This document shows, in pieces, positions 1-10,836 of a stretch of DNA of 64,000 bases (position 1 is its first letter; each line of letters starts with the position of its first letter). The stretch comes from Streptomyces thinghirensis (lineage in GTDB: Bacteria > Actinomycetota > Actinomycetia > Streptomycetales > Streptomycetaceae). The notes below the pieces were generated by a model. That model searched no databases. It saw only the letters and a list, made by a program, of their open reading frames with translations, and had not been told where the DNA came from. The stretch is taken from positions 1-64,000 of the forward strand of contig JAKFGP010000024.1 of NCBI GenBank assembly GCA_021502835.1, given 5' to 3'. The position numbers and the translations under genes are program-made.

Positions 1-182
1 GTATGCGCCCGTTCGGTTACGTATTGCTCGGACGCGGAGACCAGCCGCCGTGATGGAGTTGCTGCGGGCAGTCGTACGCCTGATGAGCAGATCACCGCCC
101 TGGTCGCCACCACGACGCCGCCCTGCTGAACCTCGCCGACCGGGTGCCGGAGCTGCGGGACGAGGAGGTGGCCGAACCCTGA
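1..182 (+). CDS. ABC transporter ATPase, C-terminal end (partial)
   Basis: The first 182 bases end a gene that begins left of the window. Restoring one base near 110 gives a frame with an H-loop (VATHD) followed by ALLNLADRV and RDEEVAEP and then TGA. This is the usual close of an ABC ATPase of the LolD/MacB type, where the His contacts the ATP gamma-phosphate. No Walker motif is in view, so substrate and partner cannot be assigned. kdpD follows after about 110 bases without kdpABC between. The call rests on a short stretch read across a frame break. Confidence 0.45.
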
Positions 183-294
183 CGACGCGGACGTCGAGTT
201 CCGTCAAGGCATCCTCATCCGTACATGATTTGTCGGGATTGCTCGCCGTAAGGTCGACGCTGCGCAATCGGCGTTGACCAGGCGCTGGTAGACC

Positions 295-2870
295 ATGGGA
301 CGCGGCAAGCTTCCGGATCTACCTCGGCGCGGCGCAGGCGTCGGCAAGACGTACGCGATGCTGTCGGGAGCGCACCGCGCCATGCGGGCAGGGCACCGAC
401 TGCGTCGTGGCCTTCGTGGAGCACACCACGGCAGTCGGCGCACCGATGCTGCTGCACGACCTGGACAGATTACCGCGCCGGGGAGTTGGAGCACCGCCCG
501 GCGCGCTCTTCACGGAGCTGGACCTGGACGCGGTGCTCGCCCGGAGCCCCAGGGTAGCCCTGGTGGACGAGCTGGCCACACCAACGTCAGTGCCCGCAAG
601 CATGAAAGCGGTGGCAGGACGTCGAGGGAGCTGCTGGCCGCGGGATCGACGTCGTGTCGACCGTCAGCATCCAGCACCTGGAGTCACTCGGCGACGTCGT
701 CGAGTCGATCACCGGGGTGAGACGGCGGAGACCGTGCCGGACGGGGTGGTGCGGCGCGCGGACCAGATCGAACTGGTCGACATGTCACCGCAGGCACTGC
801 GGCGGCGCATGGCCCGGCAACGTCTACCAGCCGGACGAGATCGACGCGGCCTGTCCAACTACTTCCCGCCCAGCAACCTCACCGCCCTGCGCGAGCTCGC
901 GCTGCGGGTGGCGGACAAGATCGACGAGGAGTACCTGCAGCGGTACCGCAGCGAACACCGCGTGTCGAAGATCTGGGGCTCGCGCGGGCGCGTCGTGGTC
1001 AGCCTGACCGGCGCCCGAGGGGCGGACGCTGATACGGCAGGCCGCGCGCCTCATGGTGACGGAGGGTGCCGGCGGCGGGGTGCTGGCCATTGGCCACGCC
1101 TCGCCACAGCGACGGGCTGACCGCCAACCTCCCCGAAGGAACTCGCGGTGCAGCGCCACCTGGTGGAGGATCTCGGCGGAACCTTCCACCACGTGCTCGG
1201 CGAGGACATGCCAGCCGCCCTGCTCGACTTCGCGCGCGGCGTCGCGCCACCCAGATCATCCTCGGCTCCTCGCGCCGCAGGGCTTGGCAGTGCGTCTTCG
1301 GCCCCGGCGTGGGCGCCACGGTCGCCGCGAGTCCGGCCCGACCTGGACGTCCACATCGTGACCCACGAGGAGGTCGCCAAGAGACGCGGACTGCCGGTGG
1401 CCAGGCGCGGCTCGGCCGCTCCCGGATCGTCTGGGGCTGGTTCGCGGGCCTCGGCGGGCCGTGCTGCTGACGCTGCTGCTGAACGCCGTTCACCTCGGGC
1501 TCGCCAACGACGTCCTGCTCTACCTGGCGCTGACCGTGGCCGCCGCCCTGCTGGGCGGGCTGTACCGGCGCTGCCTCGGCGGCGGTCGGATCCACCTCCT
1601 GCTGAACTGGTTCTTCCGCCCCCGGTCAGCCGGATCACCATCGCCGATCCCGAGACATGCTCGCGCTCGCCATGTTCGTGGGCGTCGCGCTCTCCGTCGC
1701 CTGGTCGTCGACGCCGCGGCCCGCGCACCCACCAGGCGGCCCGGCTGCGCGCCGAGTCCGAGATCCTCTCCTTCCTCGCGGGCAACGTCCTGCAGCCGGC
1801 GAGACCAGCCTGAGGCCTCCTGGAACGGGTCCGCGGAGACCTTCGAATAGAGTCGGCCGCCCTGGGCGTTTTTTTTTTTTTCGAGCGGGGCGCGACGTGG
1901 CCCTGGACCTTCGCGCCGCCGGGTCGGGGCGGGACTGCCAGTCGAAACGCCCCGAGGACGCGGGCGGTAGGGACATGCCGGTCGGGGGACCACTGCTGGC
2001 GCTCGCGCTGTCGGCCGTGTGCTGCCCGCCGGGGACCGCCGGGTGCTGGCCGCCTTCGCCGCCCAGGCCGCCGTCACGTCCTGGACCGGCGGCGGCTGCG
2101 CCGAGGAGGCTGACTGGGCCCGCGCGCGCTCGCCGAGGGCGCCCGCATCCGCACGCGCTGCTCGCCGCCGTCGGCCACGACCTCCGTACCCCGCTCGCCG
2201 GGATCAAGGCGGCGGTCACCAGCCTGCGGTCCGACGACGTGGCGTGGTCCGAGGAGGACGAGGCGGAACTCCTGGAGGGGCATCAGAGGAGGGCGCCGAC
2301 CGCCTCGACCACCTCGTCGGCAACCTGCTCGACATGTCCCGCCTCCAGACCGGTACGGTCACGCCGCTGATCCGCGAGATCGACGTCGACGAGGTGGTGC
2401 CGATGGCGCTCGGCGGGGTGCCCGAGGGGAGCGCCGAACTGGACATCCCGGAGACGCTGCCCAGGTCCGCCGTCGACGCCGGGCTCCTGGAGCGGTCGAT
2501 GGCCAACCTGGTGGAGAACGCCGTCAGGTACAGCCCCGCCGGCCGCACCGTCCTGGTCGCCGCCAGCGCCCTCGCGGGCCGCGTCGAGGTGCGGGTCGTC
2601 ACCGGGGGCCGGGGTGCCGGACGCGGCCCAGGACCGGATCTTCGAGCCCTTCCAGCGCTACGGCGACGCCGCGCGGCGCCGGGGTGGGGGCTCGGCCTGG
2701 CCATGGCCCGGGGCCGCCGAGGCGATGGGCGGCACCCTGAACGCCGAGGACAACCCCGGCGGCGGTCTCACCATGGTGCTCACCCCCGCGCGGCGGGCTC
2801 CCCGGGCCGCGGCGCAGGGTACGCCGCGAGACCGTACTCCGCGACAGCAGAAAGGCAGGCCGCCCGATGA
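295..2870 (+). CDS. kdpD: KdpD osmosensitive K+ channel sensor histidine kinase (frame broken)
   Basis: Membrane sensor kinase that phosphorylates KdpE under K+ limitation or osmotic stress to switch on the Kdp ATPase. Reading across about ten single-base breaks shows the family's order: an N-terminal KdpD domain with Walker A GAGVGKTY (about 337-360) and the segment SIQHLESLGDVVESITG (about 665-715), a USP-like domain, a hydrophobic four-helix region (about 1460-1720), an H-box GHDLRTPLAG (about 2173-2203), an N-box NLVENAVRYSP (about 2500-2540) and a G-box region to about 2770. About 850 residues is the normal size. The start ATG is placed just before GKL...YLG, where KdpD proteins begin. 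Its TGA overlaps the kdpE ATG. The density of indels in a conserved gene points to sequence error. Confidence 0.85.
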
Positions 2871-3563
2871 CCCGGGTGCTCGTGATCGACGACGAACCGC
2901 AGATCGTGCGTGCCCTCGTGATCAACCTCAAGGCCCGGCACTACAGAGGTCGACGCCGCCCACGACGGTGCCACCGCCGCCCTCCAGCTCGCCGCCGCCC
3001 GCCACCCCGACGTCGACGGTGCTGGACCTGGGCCTGCCCGACATGGACGGCGTCGAGGGTGATCAGAGGGCTGCGCGGCCAGGACCCGTACTCGATCCTG
3101 GTGCTGTCCGCCGGCACTCCTCCGACGAGAAGGTCGAGGCGCTCGACGCGAGCGCCGACGACTACGTCGCCAGGCCCTTCGGCATGGACGAACTGTTGGC
3201 CCGGCTGCGCGTCGCCGTCCGCCGGGCCGAGCCGGTCTCGGGCGGCGAGGACGACGTGGTCGTGGACACCGCGCGGGTTCACCGTCGACCTGGCCGCGAA
3301 GAAGGTGGAACGGGGCGGGAGGACTGTACGGCTCCACCCCCACCGAGGTAGCATCTGCTGGAGGTGCTGGTGCGCAACACCGGACGCCTAGTCGGCCAGA
3401 AGCAGGCTATTGCAGGAGGTGTGGGGCCGTCGTACGGGCCGGACAAGGACGGACTACCTCCAGGTCTACTATGGCGCAGTTGCGCCGCAAGCTGGAGGCG
3501 GACTCGGCACACCCGCGGCACTTCATCACGGAGCCCGGCATGGGATACCGCTTCGAGAAGTGA
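2867..3563 (+). CDS. kdpE: KdpE response regulator (frame broken)
   Basis: OmpR/PhoB-family transcription factor, partner of KdpD and activator of the high-affinity K+ uptake operon. The N-terminal receiver domain shows the acidic pair DDEPQ and the phospho-acceptor stretch LDLGLPDMDG (about 3023-3052), then the alpha4-beta5 region PFGMDELLARL. The C-terminal winged helix ends with FITEPGMGYRFEK and TGA. About 232 residues matches the family. The start ATG overlaps the kdpD stop (ATGA), indicating translational coupling. Three or more single-base breaks lie near 2945, 3060 and 3340. Confidence 0.85.
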
Positions 3564-3680
3564 GCGACAGGTGAGCGCGACAGGCGGGCGAGGTGATCGG
3601 GGCGAGCCGAAAGTGAGCCCTGCGCGATACCGGTCCGGAGAGGGTGGTCTGGGCTGTCGGTGCGCCCCGGTACGCCCAGA

Positions 3681-4080
3681 TATAGTGTTGCTCCGCGTTC
3701 CGACAAGCCGGTGGGCCGGTTCCGGCGCAGAAGTGTTCGACCGGCTCTCCTCGTCGCAGGAGGACCTGGAGTCGAGGAACTGCGCGAGGACGCCGACACC
3801 GCCGGCTGTACCCGTATCTGCGACTGTCAGCGACCGGCAGATCGTGTCGGGTTACCGTGGCCTTGCGCACGATCACCCTGCGACCGCGCAGTGCGTCCCG
3901 GCCCTGAGGCCGAGCTGTTCGACGGTTCCGCCGCCCTGGACGTGGTGTGGCTGGGCAGACGCTCCATCGTGGGTATAGAGTGCCGGGGCGCAAGCTCATC
4001 GCATCGGGCGGATCTCGATGAGCCGGGGCCGCCGGGTGCTCTTCAACCCGAAATACGAACTGAACCCTCGACGGGAGTAG
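3681..4080 (+). CDS. OB-fold nucleic-acid-binding protein (frame broken)
   Basis: Across three frame breaks the sequence reads FDRLSSSQEDLES, then ADTAGCTRICDC, then AELFDGSAALDVVWLGRR, KLIASGRISMSRGRRVLF and NPKYEL before TAG. This is the OB-fold family found directly upstream of DUF3159 genes in streptomycetes, a small protein with a RecG/aspartyl-tRNA-synthetase-like anticodon-binding fold (family knowledge). Its biological role is not established. About 130 residues. The start is uncertain because the first codons are damaged; the frame RSDKPVGRF near 3690 is close to the N-terminus. Three bases separate its stop from the next start, so the two are probably cotranscribed. Confidence 0.6.
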
Positions 4081-4083
4081 CCG

Positions 4084-4892
4084 GTGACGTCGCTCGACAA
4101 GCCGACCGAAGACACCGGGGCTACACGGAAGCCGACGACGTCGTGGGCGGTGACGGAGACCGCGCTGTTCGAGGCGTTCGGCGGCGTGCGGGGCATGGTC
4201 GAGACGGTGCTGCAGGCCTGCTCTTCGTCACCATCTTCACCCTCAACAACGACGCCGCACATGTCCGCGATCGCGGCGCTCGCCGTGTCGCTGGTGCTGG
4301 TCGTGGTCCGGCTGGCGATGAAGGACACCGTCAAGCCACGCCTCCGGCGGGGTCTTCGGCGTCGCCTTCGGCGTGGTCTTCGCGATGATGACCGACAACG
4401 CCAAGAACTTCTATCTGCCGAACTGCTCTACACCCTGGGCCTGGCGATGGCGTACATCGTCACCCTGGCTGGCCGGGGTGCCGCTGATCGGCCTGATCCT
4501 CGGCCCGGTCTTCAGAGAACCTCTCCTGGCGCACCCGCAACCCGGGCCGCAAGAAGGCGTACACTGCGCCAGCTACGCCTGGGGTCTGGTCCTGCTCGGC
4601 AAGAGCGCCATCCTCTTCCCGCTGTACTGGTGGGCGGACACTGAGCAGCTCGGCTGGGTCCGCAGGTCACCCTGAAGATCCCGCCGTTCCTCCTCGCCGT
4701 GTTGGCTGACCTGGGTGTTCCTGGCGAAGGCGCCGGCCCCCATCGACGTGTTCGCGGAGATGGAGGCGGCGAGAAGGCCGAGAGGAGGAGAGGGCGGAGC
4801 GCGAGAAGGCCGAGCGCGAGGCCCGGGAGGGCGAAGCCGTGGAGTCGTCCGCCGCGGACTCCGCAGGCGGCGGCAGGCACCGCAAGGACTGA
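4084..4892 (+). CDS. DUF3159 integral membrane protein (frame broken)
   Basis: A GTG start gives TSLDKPTEDTGATRKPTTS, then ALFEAFGGVRGMVETVLQ, several hydrophobic helices (IAALAVSLVLVVVRLAM; AMAYIVTLA; FPLYWWAD), a conserved VFLAKAPAPIDVFAEME near the end and a charged Glu/Lys-rich tail ending GRHRKD. This pattern and length (about 269 residues) match DUF3159, an actinobacterial membrane family of unknown function whose members carry about five to six transmembrane segments. At least four single-base breaks occur. It follows the OB-fold gene by three bases and is closed by the strong hairpin at 4896-4944. Confidence 0.7.
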
Positions 4893-4895
4893 CGG

Positions 4896-4944
4896 CGTAC
4901 GACGGTGGGGCGCCGGAGATCTCCGGGCGCCCCACCGTCGTACG
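4896..4944. terminator. Bidirectional hairpin between DUF3159 and trkA genes
   Basis: A perfect 19-bp inverted repeat (4896-4914 with 4926-4944, 11-base loop) lies four bases after the DUF3159 stop and just beyond the stop of the leftward TrkA gene. It sits between convergent genes and needs no U-tract in this GC range, so it should end transcription from both sides. Confidence 0.85.
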
Positions 4945-4965
4945 CGGACGGATCCTGCGTCGGCT

Positions 4966-5639
4966 TCAGCGCGCGGCGTCGGTCCGCCGCGCCGACAGCA
5001 GGTCCTCCAGCTGCTCCTCGCGGGCCTGAGCCGCCACGAACAGCAGCTCGTCGCCCGCCTCAGGGAGTCCTCCGTGGACGGCGTCAGTACCAGGTGCCGC
5101 GGATGATCGTGACCAGCGAGGTGTCCTCGAGCCCTCCACGTCGCCGACCGGATGCCGGCCAGCGCCGACTCCTCCGGCAGCGTCAGCTCCACCAGGTTGG
5201 CGTCGCCGTGGCTGAAGCGCAGCAGCCGGACCAGGTCGCCGACGCTCACCGCCTCCTCGACCAGGGCGGACATCAGCCGCGGGGTGGAGACGGCGACGTC
5301 CACGCCCCAGGACTCGTTGAACAGCCACTCGTTCTTCGGGTTGTTCACCCGGGCGACGACGCGCGGAACGCCGTACTCCGTCTTGGCCAGCAGGGAGACG
5401 ACCAGGTTGACCTTGTCGTCGCCCGTCGCGGCGATGACGACGTTGCAGCGCTGGAGCGCCGCCTCGTCCAGCGACGTGATCTCGCACGCGTCGGCGAGCA
5501 GCCACTCCGCCATCGGGACGCGCTCCACCGAGATGGCGGTCGGCGCCTTGTCGATGAGCAGGACCTCGTGGCCGTTCTCCAGCAGCTCGCCCGCGATCGA
5601 GCGGCCGACCGCGCCGGCTCCGGCAATGGCGACCCTCAT
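4966..5639 (-). CDS. trkA: TrkA-family K+ uptake regulator, second copy
   Basis: Cytoplasmic RCK-type regulatory subunit that gates a K+ transporter through NAD(H)/nucleotide binding. The N-terminal Rossmann motif is AGAGAVGRSIAGELLENGHEV with LLIDK after it, then VIAATGDDKVNLVVSLLAKTEYGVPRVVARVNNPKNEWLF, a hallmark of TrkA-N. A short TrkA-C domain follows across a break near 5110 and ends LLSARRTDAAR. About 225 residues. Its ATG overlaps the stop of the upstream paralogue (ATGA), so the two are coupled, as is usual for the paired trkA genes of Streptomyces. Confidence 0.85.
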
Positions 5640-6310
5640 CAGTGACCGCCCTCCTCTTCGGGACCCTTGGCGAACGACGCCTCGACCTTGTGGACCTCGT
5701 CGGCGCGCATCATCACGTGCACCAGGTCACCCTCCTGCAACACCGTCTGCGAGGTCGGCAGGATGGCCTCCCCGAGCCGGGTGAGGAACGCCACCCGCAC
5801 ACCGGTCTCCTCCTGGAGCCGGCTGATCTTGTGGCCGACCCAGGACGCCGAGGTGTGCACCTCGGCGAGCTGGACGCCGCCGGTGGGGTCGCGCCACAGC
5901 GGCTCGGCGCCCGAGGGGAGCAGCCGGCGCAGCATCTGGTCGGCCGTCCAGCGGACGGTGGCGACCGTGGGGATGCCCAGGCGCTGGTAGACCTCGGCGC
6001 GGCGGGGGTCGTAGATACGGGCGGCGACGTTCTCCACGCCGAACATCTCGCGGGCCACGCGGGCGGCGATGATGTTCGAGTTGTCACCGCTGGAGACCGC
6101 GGCGAAGGCGCCGGCCTCCTCGACGCCCGCCTCGCGCAGGGTGTCCTGGTCGAAACCGATACCGGTGACCCTGCGGCCGCCGAACGTGGAACCGAGGCGA
6201 CGGAACGCGGTGGGGTCCTGGTCGATCACGGCGACCGTGTGCCCTTGCTGCTCCAGGGTCTGCGCGAGGGCCGAGCCCACGCGCCCGCAGCCCATGATGA
6301 CGATGTGCAT
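5639..6310 (-). CDS. trkA: TrkA-family K+ uptake regulator, first copy
   Basis: Intact 223-residue RCK protein. The Rossmann nucleotide-binding motif is MGCGRVGSALAQTLEQQGH with the acidic end VIDQDP; GIGFDQDTLREAGVEEA and VSSGDNSNIIAARVAREMFG follow. The C-terminal TrkA-C domain has SWVGHKISRLQEETGVRVAFLTR and EGDLVHVMMRADEV. It is the first gene of a two-gene leftward pair and faces a divergent APC permease at 6860, which is a plausible membrane partner. One of the few long genes here without a frame break. Confidence 0.9.
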   Translation of the reverse strand: MHIVIMGCGRVGSALAQTLEQQGHTVAVIDQDPTAFRRLGSTFGGRRVTGIGFDQDTLREAGVEEAGAFAAVSSGDNSNIIAARVAREMFGVENVAARIYDPRRAEVYQRLGIPTVATVRWTADQMLRRLLPSGAEPLWRDPTGGVQLAEVHTSASWVGHKISRLQEETGVRVAFLTRLGEAILPTSQTVLQEGDLVHVMMRADEVHKVEASFAKGPEEEGGH

Positions 6311-6361
6311 CGCCTCACACCCCGCTTTCTGCGGGCCCGCCGGCCTCTGTGGATGTCCTGC

Positions 6362-6667
6362 TCATGTCTCTCTTTCGGCTCGCCTGGCGACACGTCGCGG
6401 CCAGTGTGCGGGCCGCAGGGGGAACATCATGCCGGTGAGCACCGACGCTGACGCCTCTCGGGGCCCCGGGAAGCCGGATTCCCCGTCCGGGAAGCCGGGT
6501 CCGCCTGTCCGCACCCAACGTATCGGCAAGCCTCCAGGGCCCGCAGCGGCCGTCTCACCCCCGGCCGACGACCCCCGCCGGCCGATGCTGCGGATGCTGG
6601 CGAGAGTCAGGATTCCGAGGCCGACGAGCGAGGCGGCGCCGCCGATCAGTTCTGCGCTCAGGTGCAT
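6362..6667 (-). CDS. Small membrane-anchored protein, function unknown
   Basis: A 101-residue frame starts at an ATG preceded by a strong ribosome site (GGAGG, about six bases upstream). The N-terminus HLSAELIGGAASLVGLGILTLASI is a single hydrophobic helix followed by SIGRRGSS, a positive stop-transfer flank. The rest is Gly/Pro-rich and low complexity. I do not recognise the family. It precedes the two trkA genes on the same strand (52-base gap), so it could be a small accessory of the K+ system, but nothing in the sequence shows this. Confidence 0.5.
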   Translation of the reverse strand: MHLSAELIGGAASLVGLGILTLASIRSIGRRGSSAGGETAAAGPGGLPIRWVRTGGPGFPDGESGFPGPREASASVLTGMMFPLRPAHWPRRVARRAERET

Positions 6668-6859
6668 GGGACCTCCAGGGGCGGCAACGGCCGGGAAGCG
6701 AACGGCAATCGGACGGTGCTTGTCGTATAGGCATGCCAACCCCGTGGCCTGCGGAATCCGCAGCCGCACCACCCCCGAATTCACCCGTAGAGCAGACGGC
6801 GGGCCGATCGGGGGTGGCGGGTGGGCGGGCGCCCGTTCGAACGCTTACGATCCTCTGTT

Positions 6860-8921
6860 GTGTCCAAACTGACCGACGTGCCCAAGCGGATCCTGATCGG
6901 GCGCGCACTGCGCAGTGACCGGCTGGAAACGCTCCTGCCGAAGCGCATCGCCCTCCCCGTCTTCGCCTCCGACCCGCTCTCCTCCGTGGCGTACGCGCCC
7001 GGCGAGGTGCTGCTGGTCCTGTCCATCGCGGGCGTGTCGGCGTACCACTTCAGTCCTTGGATCGCGGTCGCGGTCGTCGTGCTGATGTTCACCGTGGTCG
7101 CCTCCTACCGGCAGAACGTGCACGCCTACCCGAGCGGCGGCGGCGACTACGAGGTCGCCAACACCAACCTCGGGCCCAAGGCCGGCCTGACGGTGGCGAG
7201 CGCTCTGCTGGTGGACTACGTCCTGACCGTCGCCGTCTCCATCTCCTCCGGCATCGAGAACCTCGGCTCCGCGATCCCCTTCGTCGTCGAGCACAAGGTC
7301 CTCTGCGCGATCGCCGTGATCCTGCTGCTGACGCTGATGAACCTGCGCGGGGTCAGGGAGTCGGGCACCCTGTTCGCGATTCCGACCTACGTCTTCGTCG
7401 CGGGCGTCTTCATCATGATCGCGTGGGGCGCCTTCCGCGGCCTGGTGCTCGACGACACCATGCGCGCCCCGACGGCGGACTACGAGATCAAACCGGAACA
7501 CGGCGGCCTGGCGGGCTTCGCCCCTGGTCTTCCTCCTCCTGCGCGCCTTCTCCTCCGGCTGCGCCGCCTCACCGGCGTAGAGGCCATCTCCAACGGCGTC
7601 CCGGCCTTCCGCAAGCCCAAGTCGAAGAACGCGGGCAACACCCTCGCGCTGATGGGCCTGCTCGCCGTCACCATGTTCTGCGGCATCATCGCGCTGGCCG
7701 CCGCGACCGACGTCCGCATGTCGGAGAACCCGGCCACCGACCTCTTCCACAACGGCGTCGCGCTCGGCTCGGACTACGTGCAGCACCCGGTGATCTCGCA
7801 GGTCGCCGAGGCGGTCTTCGGCGAGGGCAGCTTCCCTGTTCATCGTGCTGGCCGCCGCCACCGCGCTGGTCCTCTTCCTCGCCGCGAACACCGCGTACAA
7901 CGGCTTCCCGCTGCTCGGCTCGATCCTCGCCCAGGACCGCTACCTGCCGCGCCAGCTGCACACCCGCGGCGACCGCCTGGCCTTCTCGAACGGCATCGTG
8001 CTCCTCGCCGGCGCGGCGATGCTCCTGGTCTTCATCTACGGCGCCGACTCGACCCGCCTCATCCAGCTCTACATCGTCGGCGTGTTCGTGTCCTTCACGC
8101 TCAGCCAGATCGGCATGGTCCGCCACTGGAACCGCCACCTGGCCACCGAACGCGACCAGGCCAAGCGCCGCCGCATGCACCGCTCCCGCGCGATCAACGC
8201 CTTCGGCGCCTTCTTCACCGGACTCGTCCTGGTCGTCGTACTGGCCACGAAGTTCACGCACGGCGCCTGGGTCGCCCTGCTCGGCATGTGCATCTTCTTC
8301 GCCACGATGACGGCGATCCGCAAGCACTACGACCGCGTCGCCGAGGAGATCGCCGCCCCCGAGGACCCCGACGAGGCCCAGACCGACGACATGGTGCGCC
8401 CCTCCCGCGTCCACTCGGTCGTCCTGATCTCCAAGATCCACCGCCCCACCCTGCGCGCCCTCGCCTACGCCAAGCTCATGCGCTCCGACACCCTGGAGGC
8501 GCTCAGCGTCAACGTCGACCCGGCGGAGACCCAGGCGCTGCGCGACGAGTGGGAGCGGCGCGGCATCGCCGTACCGCTGAAGGTGCTGGACTCGCCGTAC
8601 CGGGAGATCACCCGCCCGGTCATCGAGTACGTCAAGAGCCTGCGCAAGGAGTCCCCGCGCGACGCGGTCTCGGTCATCATCCCCGAGTACGTCGTCGGCC
8701 ACTGGTACGAGCACCTGCTCCACAACCAGAGCGCCCTGCGCCTCAAGGGGCGGCTGCTGTTCACCCCCGGTGTCATGGTCACCTCCGTGCCCTACCAGCT
8801 CCAGTCCTCCGAGGCCGCCAAGCGCCGGGCCCGCAAGCGGCAGGACTGGAACGCGCCCGGCGCGGTCCGGCGCGGACCGGCCCAGCACGACCGGGCGAAG
8901 GAGTCCTCGTCGTCGACGTAG
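6860..8921 (+). CDS. APC-family permease, probable K+/amino-acid transporter (frame broken)
   Basis: Polytopic membrane transporter of the APC superfamily (KUP-like/amino-acid permease type). The family start SKLTDVPKRILIGRALRSD begins at a GTG at 6860; a longer in-frame ATG at 6821 adds 13 residues not typical of homologues. The block PVFASDPLSSVAYAPGE is the conserved TM1 substrate-binding region, followed by about a dozen hydrophobic helices and a C-terminal soluble domain (RPSRVHSVVLISKIHRPTL; VIIPEYVVGHWYEHLLHNQS). Two single-base breaks lie near 7525 and 7835. About 685 residues. It is divergent from the trkA pair, which suggests a joint role in ion homeostasis. Confidence 0.8.
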
Positions 8922-8998
8922 ACTGGACGGCTGTTGTCCTTTGTCGTTCGCCTGCCGGCGTCCGTCTCTCGTCGTCCGTTCTCTGGAGTCACCCCGCC

Positions 8999-10352
8999 AT
9001 GCAGGCAGAACCGAAGAAATCGCAGGCGGAGTCCCAGGCGGTCTCGCTGGTGGGCCAGGAGTACGAGGTCGAGATCGGCCCCGTCGCCCACGGCGGCCAC
9101 TGCATCGCCCGTACGTCCGAGGGACAGGTGTTGTTCGTCCGGCACACGCTGCCCGGCGAGCGCGTCGTGGCCCGGGTCACCGAGGGCGAGGAGGGCGCCC
9201 GCTTCCTCCGCGCGGACGCGGTCGAGATCCTGGACGCCTCCAAGGACCGCATCGAGGCACCGTGCCCCTTCGCCGGCCCCGGCCGCTGCGGCGGCTGCGA
9301 CTGGCAGCACGCCAAGCCGGGCGCCCAGCGCCGTCTGAAGGGCGAGGTCGTCACCGAGCAACTCAAGCGCCTCGCGGGCCTCACGCCCGAGGAGGCCGGC
9401 TGGGACGGCACGGTGATGCCGGCCGAGGGCGACAAGCTGCCCGCCGGCCAGGTCCCGTCGTGGCGCACGCGCGTGCAGTACGCCGTGGACGCCGAGGGCA
9501 ACGCGGGCCTGCGCAAGCACCGCTCGCACGAGGTGGAACCGATCGACCACTGCATGATCGCCGCCGAGGGCGTCAGCGAGCTGGGCATCGAGCAGCGCGA
9601 CTGGATCGGCATGGAGTCGGTCGAGGCGATCGCGGCGAGCGGCTCGCAGGACCGCCAGGTCATCCTGACGCCCCGCCCGGGCGCGAGGCTCCCCCTCGTC
9701 GAACTGGACCGCCCGGTCTCCGTCATGCGCGTCGACGAGAAGGACGGCGGCGTCCACCGCGTCCACGGCCGCCCCTTCGTCCGCGAGCGCGCGGACGACC
9801 GCACCTACCGGGTGGGCGGCGGCGGCTTCTGGCAGGTCCACCCCAAGGCCGCCGACACGCTCGTCCTCGCGGTCATGCAGGGCCTGCTTCCCCGCAAGGG
9901 CGACATGGCCCTCGACCTCTACTGCGGCGTGGGCCTCTTCGCGGGCGCCCCTGGCCGACCGCGTCGGCGACAAGGGCGCGGTCCTCGGCATCGAGTCCGG
10001 CAAGCGCGCCGTCGAGGACGCCCGGCACAACCTCGCCGGCTTCGACCGCGTCCGCATCGAACAGGGCAAGGTCGAGGCGGTCCTGCCGCGCACCGGCATC
10101 GACGAGGTCGACCTCATCGTCCTCGACCCGCCGCGCGCGGGAGCGGGGCGGAAGACGGTCGAGCACCTGTCGTCGCTGGGGGCACGGAGGATCGCGTACG
10201 TGGCATGCGATCCCGCTGCGCTGGCCCGGGATCTGGGGTACTTCCGCGACGGGGGGTATCGGGTGCGGATGTTGCGGGTGTTCGATCTGTTCCCGATGAC
10301 TTCGCATGTTGAGTGCGTGGCGATTTTGGAGCCCGCGGCGAAGGGTGTCTGA
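8999..10352 (+). CDS. TrmA/RlmD-type SAM-dependent RNA (uracil-C5) methyltransferase
   Basis: Methylates C5 of uridine in tRNA or rRNA using SAM. An N-terminal TRAM-like domain (about residues 15-75) is followed by a Fe-S cysteine cluster CPFAGPGRCGGCDWQH, the catalytic-domain signature LDLYCGVGLF (SAM motif), DLIVLDPPRAG, and the nucleophile region YVACDPAALARDL with Cys attacking uracil C6. It ends SHVECVAILEPAAKGV. One base is off near 9952. About 450 residues. The gene is complete, yet its last 69 bases recur in diverged form at 52650-52718, so this gene's 3' end looks like the insertion point of the island to its right. Confidence 0.88.
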
Positions 10353-10615
10353 CCTGCGTTTTTGCGGTGCGAGTGGGTTGCTCGACGTGTTTCCCCCTGC
10401 GCAGCGGTTCGAGGGGGATTGATCTTTACAGCTTGCTGACCTGCGGTTTCGTGAGCGAGGTGCCTGCACGGGCGACGCATATAGAAGGCTGTTCGGAGAA
10501 TCTTGACGCTCAGACGACGCTCGAAGCGGAAGTCACTGCTGCACCTCCGCCCCCAGCAGCGAGCCACCATCTCCGGCTGCGCGTTGCCAGGGGCTGCGAC
10601 TCGATCGCGCCACTG
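10353..10615. other. Gap after trmA-like gene; left island junction
   Basis: No convincing gene. It holds a TTGACGCTC motif at 10503-10511 and GACGCTC at 10516-10522, which match the repeats at 52558-52825 beyond the far side of the cluster. It also repeats TGACCTGCG (10349 onward and near 10437), which also follows the trmA remnant at 52716. I read this as attachment-site-like DNA left by integration. Confidence 0.4.
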
Positions 10616-10634
10616 TGATACCGGTCGGGTATCA
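10616..10634. promoter_or_regulatory. Palindromic operator before the toxin-antitoxin pair
   Basis: TGATACCggtcgGGTATCA is a perfect 7+5+7 inverted repeat that ends 7 bases before the antitoxin ATG. Ribbon-helix-helix antitoxins usually repress their own operon by binding such palindromes, so this is the likely autoregulatory site (inference). Confidence 0.65.
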
Positions 10635-10641
10635 TCTGGGT

Positions 10642-10836
10642 ATGGCGATGACACTCCGACTCCCCGACGACCTTGACGCGAAGCTCACCGAGCGGGCCCG
10701 TCGGGAGGGCCGCAGCAAGCAGGAGCTTGCCATCGAGGCCATCCGTGACGCTCAGGACCGGGCCGAGTTGAAGGTCGATGACGTCCTGGCCGAGCTAATG
10801 GGCAGCGATGCGGAGATCCTGGACTACCTGAAGTGA
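10642..10836 (+). CDS. Ribbon-helix-helix antitoxin
   Basis: A 64-residue protein: MAMTLRLPDDLDAKLTERA gives the beta-strand and first helix of a CopG/Arc-type DNA-binding fold, and the C-terminal part (VDDVLAELMGSDAEILDYL) is acidic and likely wraps the toxin. It would neutralise the Doc-like toxin encoded next and repress the operon. The ATG at 10642 fits the RHH strand better than the upstream GTG, which would lie inside the operator. Its stop overlaps the toxin start (GTGA). Confidence 0.8.
   Translation: MAMTLRLPDDLDAKLTERARREGRSKQELAIEAIRDAQDRAELKVDDVLAELMGSDAEILDYLK

Noticed and set aside
183..294. kdpABC remnant upstream of kdpD
   Set aside because: No KdpA, KdpB or KdpC motif is visible; the preceding coding end fits an ABC ATPase.
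6821..10312. One very long frame joining the permease to the methyltransferase
   Set aside because: The two proteins belong to unrelated families, and a stop (TAG at 8919-8921) and new ATG separate them in the corrected frames. The fusion arises only from indels that hide stops.
10353..10615. tRNA gene as the integration target
   Set aside because: No tRNA cloverleaf sequence could be found near either island border; the duplicated DNA is the end of a protein gene.
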